A DNA stretch of 64,000 nucleotides. It comes from Haloechinothrix alba (lineage in GTDB: Bacteria > Actinomycetota > Actinomycetes > Mycobacteriales > Pseudonocardiaceae). The position numbers were made by a program, and so were the translations under genes. This document shows, one piece after another, positions 9,795-17,633 of this stretch. The stretch lies in NCBI RefSeq assembly GCF_900188115.1, contig NZ_FZNW01000006.1, positions 124,001 to 188,000 of the forward strand, read 5' to 3'. The notes under the pieces are model-generated. The model worked only from the letters and a program-made list of their open reading frames with translations, did no database searches and was not told the origin of the DNA. Position 1 is the first letter of the stretch, and each line of letters begins with the position of its first letter.

Positions 9795-10220
9795 GTGGTC
9801 GCCGCGGGAGACGTTGACAAGAACAACGTCGCCGACAGGCTCGGTATCGAACCGGACATGGTGGTCCAGGAGCTCGGATGGGACGAGGACGTCAACGACG
9901 CCGTGCGCGCCGCCGTCGAGGAACGCATCGGCGGTGAGCTTCTCGACGAGCACGCCGATGACGTCATCGACGTGGTGCTGCTGTGGTGGCGTGACGGGGA
10001 CGGCGACCTGGGCGACGCCCTGGTCGACGCTCGTGGGCCACTCGACGAGAACGGTGTGATCTGGGTGTTGACGCCCAAGACGGGGCAGCCAGGGCACGTC
10101 GAACCAGCAGAGATCGCAGAGGCGGTCCCCACGGTCGGGCTGTCACAGACATCCAATGTCAGTCTGGGCCAGGAATGGACGGGGTCGCGGCTGGTCCCCC
10201 CGCGACAGTCGCGCCGGTAG
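9795..10220 (+). CDS. DUF3052 family protein
   Basis: 141 residues, small and acidic. The N-terminal half (NNVADRLGIEPDMVVQELGW) and the following DDVIDVVLLWWRDGDGDL block match the actinobacterial DUF3052 family, whose members follow aceE and precede ahpE in mycobacteria (Rv2239c position). The GTG at 9795 follows GGAGGA at about 10 nt. The last ~25 residues are low in structure and family signal. The biochemical role is unknown. Conserved synteny with aceE and ahpE is the best clue. Confidence 0.75.
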   Translation: MVAAGDVDKNNVADRLGIEPDMVVQELGWDEDVNDAVRAAVEERIGGELLDEHADDVIDVVLLWWRDGDGDLGDALVDARGPLDENGVIWVLTPKTGQPGHVEPAEIAEAVPTVGLSQTSNVSLGQEWTGSRLVPPRQSRR

Positions 10221-10224
10221 AGTT

Positions 10225-10247
10225 CCCGTGGGCTGCTGCCCTACGGG
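10225..10247 (+). terminator. Short GC hairpin after DUF3052 gene
   Basis: CCCGT (10225-10229) pairs with ACGGG (10243-10247), and an inner stem GGGC/GCCC closes a TGCT loop with one bulged T. It begins 4 nt after the TAG stop, as expected for a terminator separating this gene from ahpE. Confidence 0.5.
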
Positions 10248-10400
10248 CGAGTGCACATCGATAGGCTGGCCCGGCAGGCGGAGGTCCCGAGCCGGGTCCG
10301 GCGGGCCCGTGGCGGCACGGGTTCCACGGCGTGCTGGTGGCGCTCTCGGCGGGCAGCCGGCTCGGCAGATGAATCGAACCCAGCGCGAGAGGATACTCGA

Positions 10401-10865
10401 ATGGCCGTCGAGGTTGGCTCGAATGCCCCGGACTTCACACTCAACGACTACAACAAGCAGCCCGTGACGTTGTCGGACTTCCGTGGCGATAAACCGGTGT
10501 TGCTGGTGTTCTACCCGTTCGCCTTCAGCGGCATCTGCCAGGGCGAGCTGTGCCAGCTCCGTGACGAGTTCGCCGACTACGACGGCAAGGGCGTGCAGGT
10601 CATCGGCGTGTCGGTGGATACGCCGTTCTCCCTGAAGGCCTGGGCGGAGCAGCAGGGCTACCAGTTCCCGCTGCTGTCGGACTTCTGGCCGCACGGCGAG
10701 GTCGCCAAGGAGTACGGCGTGTTCAACGAGAAGGCAGGCCTGGCCGTGCGAGGTACCTTCCTGATCGACACCGACGGTGTCGTACGCTATGCGGAGGTCA
10801 ACGAGCCCGGCCAGGCGCGTGATCAGCAGGCGTGGAAGAAGGCGATCGCGGACCTGGCCGCGTAG
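10401..10865 (+). CDS. ahpE: AhpE-type peroxiredoxin with a second cysteine
   Basis: A 154-residue thiol peroxidase that reduces H2O2, peroxynitrite and fatty-acid hydroperoxides. The peroxidatic Cys46 is in FSGICQGEL. The block LLSDFWPHGEVAKEYGVFNE is nearly that of mycobacterial AhpE, itself a 1-Cys enzyme. Here Cys51 (ELCQLRDEF) sits five residues after the peroxidatic Cys, the spacing of the resolving Cys in BCP/PrxQ. The mycobacterial protein, as I recall it, has Asp there. ATG follows GAGAGGA at a suitable distance. It is followed 34 bp later by tRNA-Val. Confidence 0.9.
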   Translation: MAVEVGSNAPDFTLNDYNKQPVTLSDFRGDKPVLLVFYPFAFSGICQGELCQLRDEFADYDGKGVQVIGVSVDTPFSLKAWAEQQGYQFPLLSDFWPHGEVAKEYGVFNEKAGLAVRGTFLIDTDGVVRYAEVNEPGQARDQQAWKKAIADLAA

Positions 10866-10899
10866 TCGGTTACGGTGCTCCGGGAACGGGGCACCGCCC

Positions 10900-10971
10900 G
10901 GGCGCATAGCTCAGCGGAAGAGCACTTGCCTTACAAGCAAGGGGTCGCTGGTTCGAACCCAGCTGCGCCCA
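10900..10971 (+). tRNA. tRNA-Val (anticodon TAC)
   Basis: A full cloverleaf can be written. The acceptor is GGGCGCA with TGCGCCC. The D arm is GCTC/GAGC. The anticodon stem is CTTGC/GCAAG with loop CTTACAA, so the anticodon is TAC reading GUA/GUG. A 5-nt variable loop follows. The T arm is GCTGG/CCAGC with TTCGAAC. The discriminator is A and CCA is not encoded. No second copy of its 3' end was seen in the window, so I have no sign of an att site. Confidence 0.95.
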
Positions 10972-11082
10972 CCGGGACGGACAGATCAACGGGGTAACGG
11001 TCGCTTCCGAGTAACTGTGAGACGTTCCGGCGGTTATCACGCACCTTGTGTCGCACGGACCCGGCAGCGTCGCCGCGGCGGG

Positions 11083-12123
11083 TCACCCCCCGATGTAGGA
11101 CATCTCGACCTTGGGGCGTTGCGCGGTCTCCGCGGTACGAAGCTCGGAGTAGCGGTCCGCGCGTATCCGCCAGATCGACCGGAGCCGCTCATCCAGGTCG
11201 GCGTCGCTGGCGCCGTCGCGCACCAGTGCACGCAGGTCATGACCCTTGGTGCCGAACAGGCAGGTGAACAGCTCACCCTGCGCGGAAAGCCGCGCCCGCG
11301 TGCAGGTACCGCAGAACGGCTGGGTCACCGAGCTGATCACACCGACCTCACCCGCACCGTCGGCGTAGCGGTACCGCTGCGCCACCTCGCCGGAGTAGGC
11401 AGCGTCCACGGGTTCGAGCGGCCACGAGGCGTGAATGCGGTCGACGATCTCGCGGGCGGGCACGACCTCGTCCAGCCGCCAGCCGTTGGTGGTGCCGACA
11501 TCCATGTACTCGATGAAGCGTACGACCCTGCCGGTCTCCCTGCCGTGCGCGGCGAGTCCCAGAATGTCGTCGCCGTCGTTGAGCTCGCGCTTGACCACGG
11601 CGTTGATCTTGATGGGGGACAGGCCGGCCTCCTCGGCAGCTGCCATCCCGTCGAGCACGCGTTCCAGGGGCACCGGGGTGTCGCTGATACTGGCGAACCG
11701 TTCGGGGTCGAGCGAGTCCAGGCTGACCGTGACACGTGACAGGCCGGCATCGCGCAGCGAGCGGGCCTTGGACCGCAGCAGCGAGGCGTTGGTGGTCAGG
11801 GCGATGTCGGTGATGCCGTCGACGCCGGCCACCATCTCCACGAGGCGTTCCAGCTCGGCACGCAGGAGTGGTTCACCGCCGGTCAGGCGGATCTTCTTCA
11901 CCCCGATGCCTGCGAACGCCCGCACCAGTCTGGTGATCTCCTCGAAGCTGAGCAGCTCCTCGCGCGGCAGGAAGGCATGCTGCGGCCCGAAGATCTCACG
12001 AGGCATGCAGTAGCGACAGCGGAAGTTGCAGCGATCCGTGACTGAGATGCGCAGATCCCGCAGCCCGCGACCCAGTTGGTCGGACGGCTGGGTGGCGCCA
12101 CTGGTGCCGGTCGGCGTGTCCAT
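11083..12123 (-). CDS. moaA: GTP 3',8-cyclase (molybdenum cofactor biosynthesis)
   Basis: A 346-residue radical SAM enzyme that converts GTP to 3',8-cyclo-7,8-dihydro-GTP, the first step of molybdopterin synthesis with MoaC. The N-terminal SAM cluster is CNFRCRYC (Cys32, 36, 39). The C-terminal second [4Fe-4S] ligands are in CGTCTRARLS and, 13 residues on, TCLF. The C-terminal GG tail that feeds SAM cleavage is present. AGGAG precedes the ATG. No moaC, moaB or moeA is adjacent, so the rest of the pathway must lie elsewhere. Confidence 0.95.
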   Translation of the reverse strand: MDTPTGTSGATQPSDQLGRGLRDLRISVTDRCNFRCRYCMPREIFGPQHAFLPREELLSFEEITRLVRAFAGIGVKKIRLTGGEPLLRAELERLVEMVAGVDGITDIALTTNASLLRSKARSLRDAGLSRVTVSLDSLDPERFASISDTPVPLERVLDGMAAAEEAGLSPIKINAVVKRELNDGDDILGLAAHGRETGRVVRFIEYMDVGTTNGWRLDEVVPAREIVDRIHASWPLEPVDAAYSGEVAQRYRYADGAGEVGVISSVTQPFCGTCTRARLSAQGELFTCLFGTKGHDLRALVRDGASDADLDERLRSIWRIRADRYSELRTAETAQRPKVEMSYIGG

Positions 12124-12185
12124 GGGCTCTCCTAATCCTCGATGTCACCGTCAACGGTAGGCCCTACCGGCGACAGCGACCACGT

Positions 12186-12201
12186 TACCCTTCCCTACGT
12201 G
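12186..12201 (+). promoter_or_regulatory. -10 box for a probably leaderless HAD gene
   Basis: TACCCT (12186-12191) ends 7 nt before the GTG at 12199, and no SD is present. This is the spacing expected if transcription starts at or within a base of the start codon. Confidence 0.4.
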
Positions 12202-12804
12202 CACGCTACCGTCTTCGACCTCGGAGGAGTACTCCTCGACTGGAATCCGGAGTACCTGTACAGCTCCCTCATCCCGGACGCGGCCGAGTGCCGGTACTTC
12301 CTGACGGAGGTGTGCCCGCGGGAATGGAACGCCGAGCTGGACGCCGGTCGCGACTGGGAGGAGGCGATCGCCGAGCGGTCCGAGCGGTTCCCCGACTACG
12401 CCGAGTTGATCGCCGCCTATCACCGGCGTTGGGACGAGATGATCGCCGGTCCGATCCCCGGAATGGTCGAGGTGCTCGACGAGCTGCGGTTGGCGGGCGT
12501 GCCGCTGTACGTGCTCAGCAACATCTCCGCGGCGAAGTGGCGGGACGCTGTGGCGCGCTGGGGCTTCCTCGGCCGGCTGCGGGGAGCCGTGGTCTCCGGG
12601 CAGGAAGGGGTCGTCAAGCCGGACCCGTCGATCTACCGCACGCTGCTCGAGCGGTACGGGCTCGAGCCGGAACGTACGTTCTTCACCGATGACCTGCCCG
12701 GCAATGTCGAGGCCGCACGGGCGTGGGGTATCGACGCCGAGCAGTTCATCGATGCCGCGACGTTGCGCGGCCAGCTGGTCGATCGCGGGCTGCTGCGCGG
12801 CTGA
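12199..12804 (+). CDS. HAD-superfamily hydrolase (subfamily IA, YihX-like)
   Basis: 201 residues from GTG 12199. The HAD motifs run in order: motif I FDLGGVLLDW (nucleophile Asp7, with Gly in place of the usual second Asp), motif II YVLSNIS, motif III Lys in GVVKPDPSIY, and motif IV FFTDDLPGNVEAA. Asp-x-Gly in motif I is also seen in YihX-type sugar-phosphate phosphatases, so a small phosphometabolite phosphatase is likely. I chose the GTG because it starts two residues before the first conserved strand. An ATG at 12142 would leave only 18 bp from the divergent moaA start. Confidence 0.8.
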   Translation: MHATVFDLGGVLLDWNPEYLYSSLIPDAAECRYFLTEVCPREWNAELDAGRDWEEAIAERSERFPDYAELIAAYHRRWDEMIAGPIPGMVEVLDELRLAGVPLYVLSNISAAKWRDAVARWGFLGRLRGAVVSGQEGVVKPDPSIYRTLLERYGLEPERTFFTDDLPGNVEAARAWGIDAEQFIDAATLRGQLVDRGLLRG

Positions 12805-12939
12805 GCGGCACCCGGCGTCGCAGGTCCGCCGAGTGCGGGGCCCTGCAGTGGCCGTGGTCGTTTCCCTGACCCGGGCCCGTGACGGTCATCGTCGCCTGAA
12901 CGAGTGCCTGCCACGAGTTGAAGGCTAACCTTGCCTATA

Positions 12940-12958
12940 CTAGGTTAGCCTAACTTAA
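12940..12958 (+). promoter_or_regulatory. Iron box (IdeR/DmdR operator) of the siderophore operon
   Basis: The 19 bp match the DtxR/IdeR consensus TTAGGTTAGGCTAACCTAA at 16 of 19 positions. It overlaps the end of TATACT (12936-12941), a likely -10 box, and lies 30 bp before the decarboxylase ATG. A partial second half-site (GGCTAACC) is at 12923-12930, as when two repressor dimers bind. It predicts repression by Fe(II)-loaded IdeR/DmdR. Confidence 0.85.
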
Positions 12959-12987
12959 AATGATCTTCTCGTCGTGGGAGCGAAGGT

Positions 12988-14505
12988 ATGTCGGTCGATG
13001 TGAACGCGGGATCGCCCGGCGAGGCCGGGGTTACCGAGCCACCCCCGCCGGTCGCCGGTTCCGAGCCGGCAGGCGGGCATGCGGGACCGGCACGGTTGTC
13101 CGCGCTGGTCGACACCGCTGTCCAGGCCATCGCTACGGGCACCGCCGAGCGCGGTGGACCCGCTCCCGCCCGCGAACCGTGCGCGCTGGCCGAGCAGGTA
13201 CGCGACACGATGGGAGAGGCCTTACCGGAGCTCGGCACCGGCGCCGAGGAGGCGCTCAGCTGTCTCACGCGGATGCTGGCCGCGGGCTCCGTCGACCCCT
13301 CCGACCCGGCGTGTGCCGCCCACCTGCACTGCCCGCCACTGGCGGTGGCCGTCGCCGCGGATCTCGTCAGTGCCACGCTCAACCCCTCGCTCGACTCGTG
13401 GGACCAGGCGCCCGCGGCCACCACAGTGGAGACTGAGGTCGTCGCCGCGCTCGCGGAGCTGGCAGGCTACCGGCCCGAGCGCGCAGCCGGGGTGCTGACC
13501 GGGGGCGGCACCGAGTCCAACCTCATGGGCCTTGGGCTGGCCAGGGACGCCGCGTTGCGCGAGCGTGCCGGTGTGGGACCGGCGTACGAGGGCGTCAGCG
13601 GTCCCTCCTGCCGGATGCGGGTGTTCTGCTCCGCGGCGGCGCACTTCTCCGTGCAGCGCAACGCCGCGCTGCTCGGACTGGGCGAGGCGTCGGTGACCGC
13701 GGTGCCTGTCGACGACCGGCACCGCATGGACACCGCCGCGCTCTGCCGTGCGCTACGACGGTGCGAGGACGCTCCCGCGGTCATCGTCGCAACCGCGGGC
13801 ACGACCGACCTCGGCGCGATCGACCCGCTGCCCGAGGTTGCCGAGTTGGCGAACGAGCACGGAGCCTGGCTGCACACCGATGCCGCCTACGGCGGTGGTG
13901 CACTGCTGTCCGAGGGGCTCGCCCCCCTGCTCGACGGCATCGCCCTGAGCGACTCGATCGCCCTCGACCTGCACAAACTGGGCTGGCAGCCGATCGCGGC
14001 CGGGGTGTTCCTCGCAGGCGAGGGCTACGCGATGGAGCCGCTTGCCCGGCGCGTGGCCTACCTCAACCCCACCGACGACGAGCTCGCAGGCTACGACGGG
14101 CTGCTCGGGCGGTCGCTGCGCACCACCCGGCGCGCCGACGCCTTCAAGATCGCTGTGACCATGCGTGCGCTGGGCAGGCGCGGGCTCGGCGAGCTCGTCG
14201 ACCGGTGTCACGCGCTGGCACGGTATATCGCCACGCAGATCGCGAGCCACCCGGCGCTGGAGCTGGCCGCGGACCCCGCACTGACCACAGTGGTGTTCCG
14301 CTACCGGGCGTTCGGCAACTCGGACAGGGTCAACGCCGCGCTGCGGCGCCGCCTGCTGCGGCGCGGCCGTGCCGTGGTGGGACGCACCGAGCTGTCCGGC
14401 GAGGTGTGGCTCAAGCTCACGCTGCTGCACCCGGGTGCCGCGCGTTCCGATGCCGACGCCCTCCTCAACGAGATCGTGATCGCAGGAACCGAGGAGGACG
14501 GGTAG
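12988..14505 (+). CDS. PLP-dependent diamine-forming decarboxylase (DesA-like lysine decarboxylase)
   Basis: 505 residues, group II PLP decarboxylase fold. The PLP-binding Lys330 is in DLHKLGWQP, the preceding HTDAAYGGG supplies the Asp that contacts the pyridine nitrogen, and LTGGGTESNLMGL contacts the phosphate. The closest family is DesA/RhbB-type siderophore decarboxylases, making cadaverine from lysine or a related diamine. The substrate is inferred from the neighbours. It is the first gene of the iron-box operon, starts behind GGGAGCGAAGG, and its stop is 2 bp from the next start. The N-terminal ~40 residues are Pro/Gly-rich and probably disordered. Confidence 0.85.
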   Translation: MSVDVNAGSPGEAGVTEPPPPVAGSEPAGGHAGPARLSALVDTAVQAIATGTAERGGPAPAREPCALAEQVRDTMGEALPELGTGAEEALSCLTRMLAAGSVDPSDPACAAHLHCPPLAVAVAADLVSATLNPSLDSWDQAPAATTVETEVVAALAELAGYRPERAAGVLTGGGTESNLMGLGLARDAALRERAGVGPAYEGVSGPSCRMRVFCSAAAHFSVQRNAALLGLGEASVTAVPVDDRHRMDTAALCRALRRCEDAPAVIVATAGTTDLGAIDPLPEVAELANEHGAWLHTDAAYGGGALLSEGLAPLLDGIALSDSIALDLHKLGWQPIAAGVFLAGEGYAMEPLARRVAYLNPTDDELAGYDGLLGRSLRTTRRADAFKIAVTMRALGRRGLGELVDRCHALARYIATQIASHPALELAADPALTTVVFRYRAFGNSDRVNAALRRRLLRRGRAVVGRTELSGEVWLKLTLLHPGAARSDADALLNEIVIAGTEEDG

Positions 14506-14507
14506 GC

Positions 14508-15896
14508 ATGCGACCGGCAACCGAGTACGACCTCGTCGGTATCGGCATCGGCCCGTTCAACCTCGCGCTGGCGGCGCTCGCGGACGGCGCGGGGAGCACG
14601 CGGACGCTGTTCCTCGAGCAGAGCGAGCGGTTCTCCTGGCATCCCGGGATGCTGCTGGAAGGCACCGTGTTGCAGGTCCCGTTCCTTGCGGATCTCGTCA
14701 GCCTCGTCGACCCCACCAGCCGGTGGTCGTTCCTGAACTACCTGCGGGAACACTCCAGGTTGTTCCCGTTCTACTTCGCGGAACGGTTCCACGTCCCGCG
14801 CCAGGAGTACGACCACTACTGCCGGTGGGTGGCCGAGTCCCTGCCCAGCTGCCGGTTCGGCTCCCGCGTCGAGCAGGTGAGCTGGGACGCGGAGACCGAG
14901 CGGTTCCTGGTGGGCTACCACGATCTCCCCTCGGGGCAGCGCAGCACGGTTGCCGCCGGCAACGTGGTGATCGGGGTCGGCACAGCACCGGCGACTCCGT
15001 CCGCCTTCCACGGGCTGGCCGGCGAGGACATCTTCCACTCGAGCCGCTACCTGGACAGCAGGTCCCGGCTGCGGGGCGCGCGAGACATCACGCTGGTCGG
15101 CTCCGGCCAGTCCGGCGCGGAGATCTTTCTCGACCTGCTGCGCGAGCAACCAGCACACGGGTGGCGGCTGCGGTGGCTGGCACGGACGCCTGCGTTCGCG
15201 CCGATGGAGTACTCCGAGCTCGGCCTCGAGCACTTCACCCCGGACTACACCGAATACTTCCGGAACCTGCCCGCGGAGACCCGTGCGCGCTTGGTTCCCG
15301 AGCAGTGGCAGCTCTACAAGGCGATCAGCGACGAGACGATCAGCGACATCTACAACCTGCTCTACGAGCGCGGGATCGGCGGCCAGTGGCCGGACGTGAC
15401 ACTGGCACCGAACGTGGAGGTCCTCGCGGCGACAGCGGCCGGGTCATCCGGTTACCAGCTGGTGTGCCGCCAGCGGGAGCAGCAGCGGGACTTCACGCTC
15501 AACACCGACCGTGTCGTGCTGGCCACCGGGTACGAACCGCGCGGCGCAGAGTTCCTGCGACCGGTACGAGACCTGGTCGACTGGGACGAGCACGGCAGGT
15601 ACCGGGTCGACGGTGACTACCGGGTGGCGCTGGACGCGCAGGTGACCGGCGGGCTGTACGTGCAGAACGCGGAGATGCACAGTCACGGTGTCGGCGCGCC
15701 CGACCTGACCCTCGGCGCGTGGCGCGCGGCCAGGATCCTGAACGACGTCGCGGGCCGCCCCGTGTACTCGTTGCCGGAACGGGCGGCGTTCACCACCTTC
15801 GGGATACCCGCCGACGCGGCAGGAGCCGCAGGCGCAGGCGAGCCCGGTAGCACCGCCTCCGGCATCCCGGTCGCACGACAAGGAGGAACACCGTGA
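14508..15896 (+). CDS. Diamine/lysine N-hydroxylase (flavin monooxygenase, DesB/IucD type)
   Basis: 462 residues of the class B N-hydroxylating monooxygenase family (IucD, PvdA, DesB). An FAD-binding GIGIGPFNLALAAL lies near residue 10, an NADPH-binding VGSGQSGAEIFLDLL near residue 200, and the C-terminal ATGYEPRG motif is present. It would hydroxylate the terminal amine of the diamine made by the upstream decarboxylase, giving the iron-binding N-hydroxylamine. GAGGAGG precedes the ATG at 14508. Its TGA overlaps the next GTG by 4 bp, so it is translationally coupled. The C-terminal Ala/Gly-rich tail is unconserved. Confidence 0.9.
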   Translation: MRPATEYDLVGIGIGPFNLALAALADGAGSTRTLFLEQSERFSWHPGMLLEGTVLQVPFLADLVSLVDPTSRWSFLNYLREHSRLFPFYFAERFHVPRQEYDHYCRWVAESLPSCRFGSRVEQVSWDAETERFLVGYHDLPSGQRSTVAAGNVVIGVGTAPATPSAFHGLAGEDIFHSSRYLDSRSRLRGARDITLVGSGQSGAEIFLDLLREQPAHGWRLRWLARTPAFAPMEYSELGLEHFTPDYTEYFRNLPAETRARLVPEQWQLYKAISDETISDIYNLLYERGIGGQWPDVTLAPNVEVLAATAAGSSGYQLVCRQREQQRDFTLNTDRVVLATGYEPRGAEFLRPVRDLVDWDEHGRYRVDGDYRVALDAQVTGGLYVQNAEMHSHGVGAPDLTLGAWRAARILNDVAGRPVYSLPERAAFTTFGIPADAAGAAGAGEPGSTASGIPVARQGGTP

Positions 15897-17593
15897 CCGT
15901 GCCGCCGTCCACGCACGCCGACGCCGCACCGGAAGGGGACTGGACCGGGCAGGCCGAGTCGGCAGCATGCAACGCGCTGCTGCGCTGCTGGGTGCGCGAA
16001 ACCGGGCTGCCGCTCCCGGACGCCGGTCCGGTCACGATCGATTTGCCTGCCAGCGGCACGCGGCTGGAGGCAGGCGTCGTGTACCGCTCGCATGCGGGTT
16101 TCCACCGGTTCGAGGCCGTGCGCTTCCCATCGGGGCAGCCGGTCGGTGCCGCGACGCTCGCCGCGTTACTCGTCACCGAGTCGGTGGCGGCACGCGGGGG
16201 AGGCCCGGCCGCGGTGACCGAGCTCGTCGCACGGGTATCCGACTCCACGCAACGCATCGCGAGCTTTCTCGCCTCCCGCGCCGCCACGGCAGGCGATCCG
16301 GGCCGCACGCCGTTCCTCGAGGGCGAGCAGGCGCTGGTACTCGGGCACCCGCTGCACCCGGCTCCCAAGAGCAGGCTCGGGCTGTCCGAGTCGGAGGCCT
16401 GCCGGATCTCCCCGGAGCTGCGGGGCCGGTTCCCGCTGCACTGGTTCGCCGCCGAGCGGTCCGTCGTGGCCGCTGAGGGCGACGCGCACGGATGGCTGGC
16501 CCCCTTCGCGCCCGAGACCCCGGAAGGGTATGTGCCGGTGCCCGCCCATCCCTGGCAGGCACGCGAGCTGATGAGCCGACCCGGTGTGGCGGGGCTGTTC
16601 GCCGGTGGCGCGCTGCGCGACCTCGGCCCGTACGGGCCGAGGTGGCACCCGACCGCCTCGCTGCGCACCGTGTACTCGCCAGGGGAGCGGGTGATGCTCA
16701 AGCTCTCCCTCGGGCTGCCCATCACCAACTCCAAGCGGGAGAACCTGCGTGTCGAGCTGCGGCGCGGGGCGGAGATCGACCGGCTGCTCGACGCGGGGCT
16801 CGATGCCGAGCTGGCGCGGCACCATCCCACCTTCGGCATCGTCCGCGACCCCGCCTGGCTGGCCGTGGACCCGCCTGACGGCGCAGGCCGTCCGGAGAGC
16901 GGGCTGGAGGTCGTGGTGCGCTCCAACCCGTTCGGCCCTGCCGACCGGGTGTGGTGCGTGGCCGGGTTGCTGGCCGAACGTCCAGATCTCGGTCGTGCCG
17001 AGATCACACGCGTGATCGACGCACTGGCCGCGCGCACCGGCACGGGCACGCAGGACGTCGCCGAGGAGTGGTGCGCGCGGTACTTCGACGCCGTCATCGC
17101 CCCGGTGCTGTGGCTGTACCGGCACTACGGGCTCGGTCTCGAGGCCCACCAGCAGAACACCCTCGTCGCGCTGGACGACGACGGCTGGCCGTGCGGCGGT
17201 TGGTACCGCGACAACCAGGGCTACTACATCTCGCAGTGGCGGGCGGGAGAGCTGGAGCGACTGCTGGCCGGAGCCGGGACCGCGGGCGACAACCGCTGCG
17301 CCGACGAGGTGATCGACGAGCGGCTCGGCTACTACGTCGGTATCAACAACCTGCTCGGTCTCGTCGGCGCGTTCGGCTCGCTCGTCGGGTGCCGGGAGCG
17401 GCCGCTGCTCGAGCTGCTGCGCGACCGCTTGCGCTCGTTCGGCGACCTCCCCGTGGCCACCGCGCTGGCGGACGCGGCCAGCCTGCGCTGCAAGGCCAAC
17501 CTGCTGACCCGGGTGGACGGGCTGGATGAGCTCGTCGGCCCATTGGAGACGCAGTCGGTGTACTGCGACATCCCCAACGCGTTCGCGGGATGA
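15893..17593 (+). CDS. NIS siderophore synthetase, IucA-like (type A)
   Basis: A 566-residue ATP-dependent ligase of the IucA/IucC family, which adenylates a carboxylate and condenses it with a hydroxamate amine. The family blocks are present: LGHPLHPAPKSRLGL near 145, PAHPWQARELM near 215, KLSLGLPITNSKR near 265 and YGLGLEAHQQN near 410. The spacing of the 'HPLHPAPKSR...LHWFA' block resembles type A enzymes that activate citrate. Subtype assignment by eye is tentative. The GTG start overlaps the hydroxylase stop. Having both A-like and C-like synthetases points to a citrate-hydroxamate product of the aerobactin/arthrobactin kind. Confidence 0.85.
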   Translation: MTVPPSTHADAAPEGDWTGQAESAACNALLRCWVRETGLPLPDAGPVTIDLPASGTRLEAGVVYRSHAGFHRFEAVRFPSGQPVGAATLAALLVTESVAARGGGPAAVTELVARVSDSTQRIASFLASRAATAGDPGRTPFLEGEQALVLGHPLHPAPKSRLGLSESEACRISPELRGRFPLHWFAAERSVVAAEGDAHGWLAPFAPETPEGYVPVPAHPWQARELMSRPGVAGLFAGGALRDLGPYGPRWHPTASLRTVYSPGERVMLKLSLGLPITNSKRENLRVELRRGAEIDRLLDAGLDAELARHHPTFGIVRDPAWLAVDPPDGAGRPESGLEVVVRSNPFGPADRVWCVAGLLAERPDLGRAEITRVIDALAARTGTGTQDVAEEWCARYFDAVIAPVLWLYRHYGLGLEAHQQNTLVALDDDGWPCGGWYRDNQGYYISQWRAGELERLLAGAGTAGDNRCADEVIDERLGYYVGINNLLGLVGAFGSLVGCRERPLLELLRDRLRSFGDLPVATALADAASLRCKANLLTRVDGLDELVGPLETQSVYCDIPNAFAG

Positions 17594-17633
17594 ACCGGAA
17601 CGCTCAGCCCCTCACCGACGCAGAAGGAGACCG

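Noticed and set aside
10900-10971. tRNA-Val as an integration site for a genomic island
   Set aside because: No integrase and no second copy of the tRNA 3' end were seen at the other end of the block. The synteny break alone is not proof.
14301-15233. Long antisense frames across the siderophore, aceE, sucB and qcr genes
   Set aside because: They mirror the real genes in third-position GC, have no SD and no recognisable protein features.
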